Both the position numbers and the translations under genes were made by a program. Shown piece after piece: positions 13,791-13,884 of a stretch of 13,884 nucleotides of DNA (within the stretch, counting starts at the first letter, position 1; each line of letters begins with the position of its first letter). This DNA is from Pavlovales sp. CCMP2436 (taxonomy: Eukaryota; Haptophyta; Pavlovophyceae; Pavlovales): NCBI GenBank assembly GCA_026770615.1, contig MU631583.1, forward strand, positions 52,933 to 66,816, given 5' to 3'. The notes below the pieces were generated by a model, which saw nothing but the letters and a program-made list of their open reading frames with translations, made no database searches and was not told the DNA's origin.

Positions 13791-13884
13791 CAGCCATTCC
13801 CGATTTTTGCCTCACCCAGCCATTCCCGATTTTTGCCTCACCCAGCCATTCCCGATTTTTGCCTCACCCAGCCATTCCCGATTT
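13791..13884. repeat. 26-bp tandem repeat running off the window end
   Basis: Three perfect 26-bp copies start at 13791, 13817 and 13843, with a fourth from 13869 cut by the window end (16 bp). Each contains CAGCCATTCCCGATTTTTGC. The array's real length is unknown. Confidence 0.95.

Larger units (their letters stand above)
12469..13884. other. Repeat-rich gene-poor region, element end or host flank
   Basis: About 1.4 kb without a convincing gene. ORFs up to about 100 codons exist but are repeat-derived or lack any domain. Contents in order: a short A/T-rich MCP 3' region, a 10-bp tandem repeat (12521-12600), short GTGCTATTCC...GTAGCCC repeats (12628-12678 and 13026-13085), a GC-rich part (about 12920-13010), A/T-rich sequence with TATA-like motifs (13089-13160), an imperfect inverted repeat (13230-13605), then 55-bp and 26-bp tandem repeats to the edge. 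This would suit a PLV terminal region or the flanking host genome; the sequence alone does not decide. Confidence 0.75.

Noticed and set aside
13597..13884. Possible CRISPR array
   Set aside because: Copies are directly adjacent without variable spacers, and no cas gene is present; they are plain tandem repeats.

Overview
This window looks like most of a polinton-like virus (PLV; small eukaryotic dsDNA virus or endogenous element with an adenovirus/virophage-type capsid) plus one repeat-rich, gene-poor end. The evidence is a set of hallmark genes recognisable from their own motifs: an A32/FtsK-type genome-packaging ATPase, an apparent double-jelly-roll major capsid protein next to an apparent penton-like protein, a class-3-type lipase with a complete Ser-Asp-His triad, an F5/8C (discoidin-like) fibre protein, and a large replication protein with an SF1 helicase C-terminus. 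Short intergenic gaps, both-strand coding, A/T-rich leaders and no visible introns or bacterial ribosome binding sites fit a virus or provirus of a protist or alga. The host cannot be named from the sequence.

Layout. 41-3563 (+): a broken replication gene with a possible family-B polymerase palm, then SF1 helicase motifs, a Cys-rich cluster, a Gly-rich linker and a possible PD-(D/E)XK-like tail, split over four ORFs in shifted frames. 3655-4011 (+): small unknown ORF. 4012-4202: convergent gap with two short tandem repeats. 4203-4841 (-): lipase. 4899-7097 (-): one fibre gene split by two frameshifts. 7174-8502 (-): Pro/Ala-rich orphan protein. 8508-9341 (-): packaging ATPase. 9365-9844 (-): Pro-rich/basic small protein. 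A 46-bp divergent promoter gap follows, then (+) penton (9891-10694), a small amphipathic protein (10738-11085) and the major capsid protein (11200-12468). From 12469 to the end there is no convincing gene. That stretch holds several tandem-repeat families and an imperfect inverted repeat with arms of about 105-110 bp, and may be the element's terminal region or host flank.

How it works together. MCP, penton and the 115-aa protein would build the shell, the ATPase would fill it, the fibre would bind host glycans, and the lipase could act on membranes during entry or exit. The replication protein would copy the genome. The morphogenesis block (7174-12468) is intact, whereas the replication and fibre genes carry together about five single-base-type frame breaks, mostly at homopolymers. 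That means either a decaying endogenous copy or uncorrected long-read errors. No integrase, tyrosine recombinase, protease or complete polymerase is visible. Two short candidate promoter motifs, one for the lipase/fibre pair and one for the small protein/MCP pair, sit at similar distances from the start codons.
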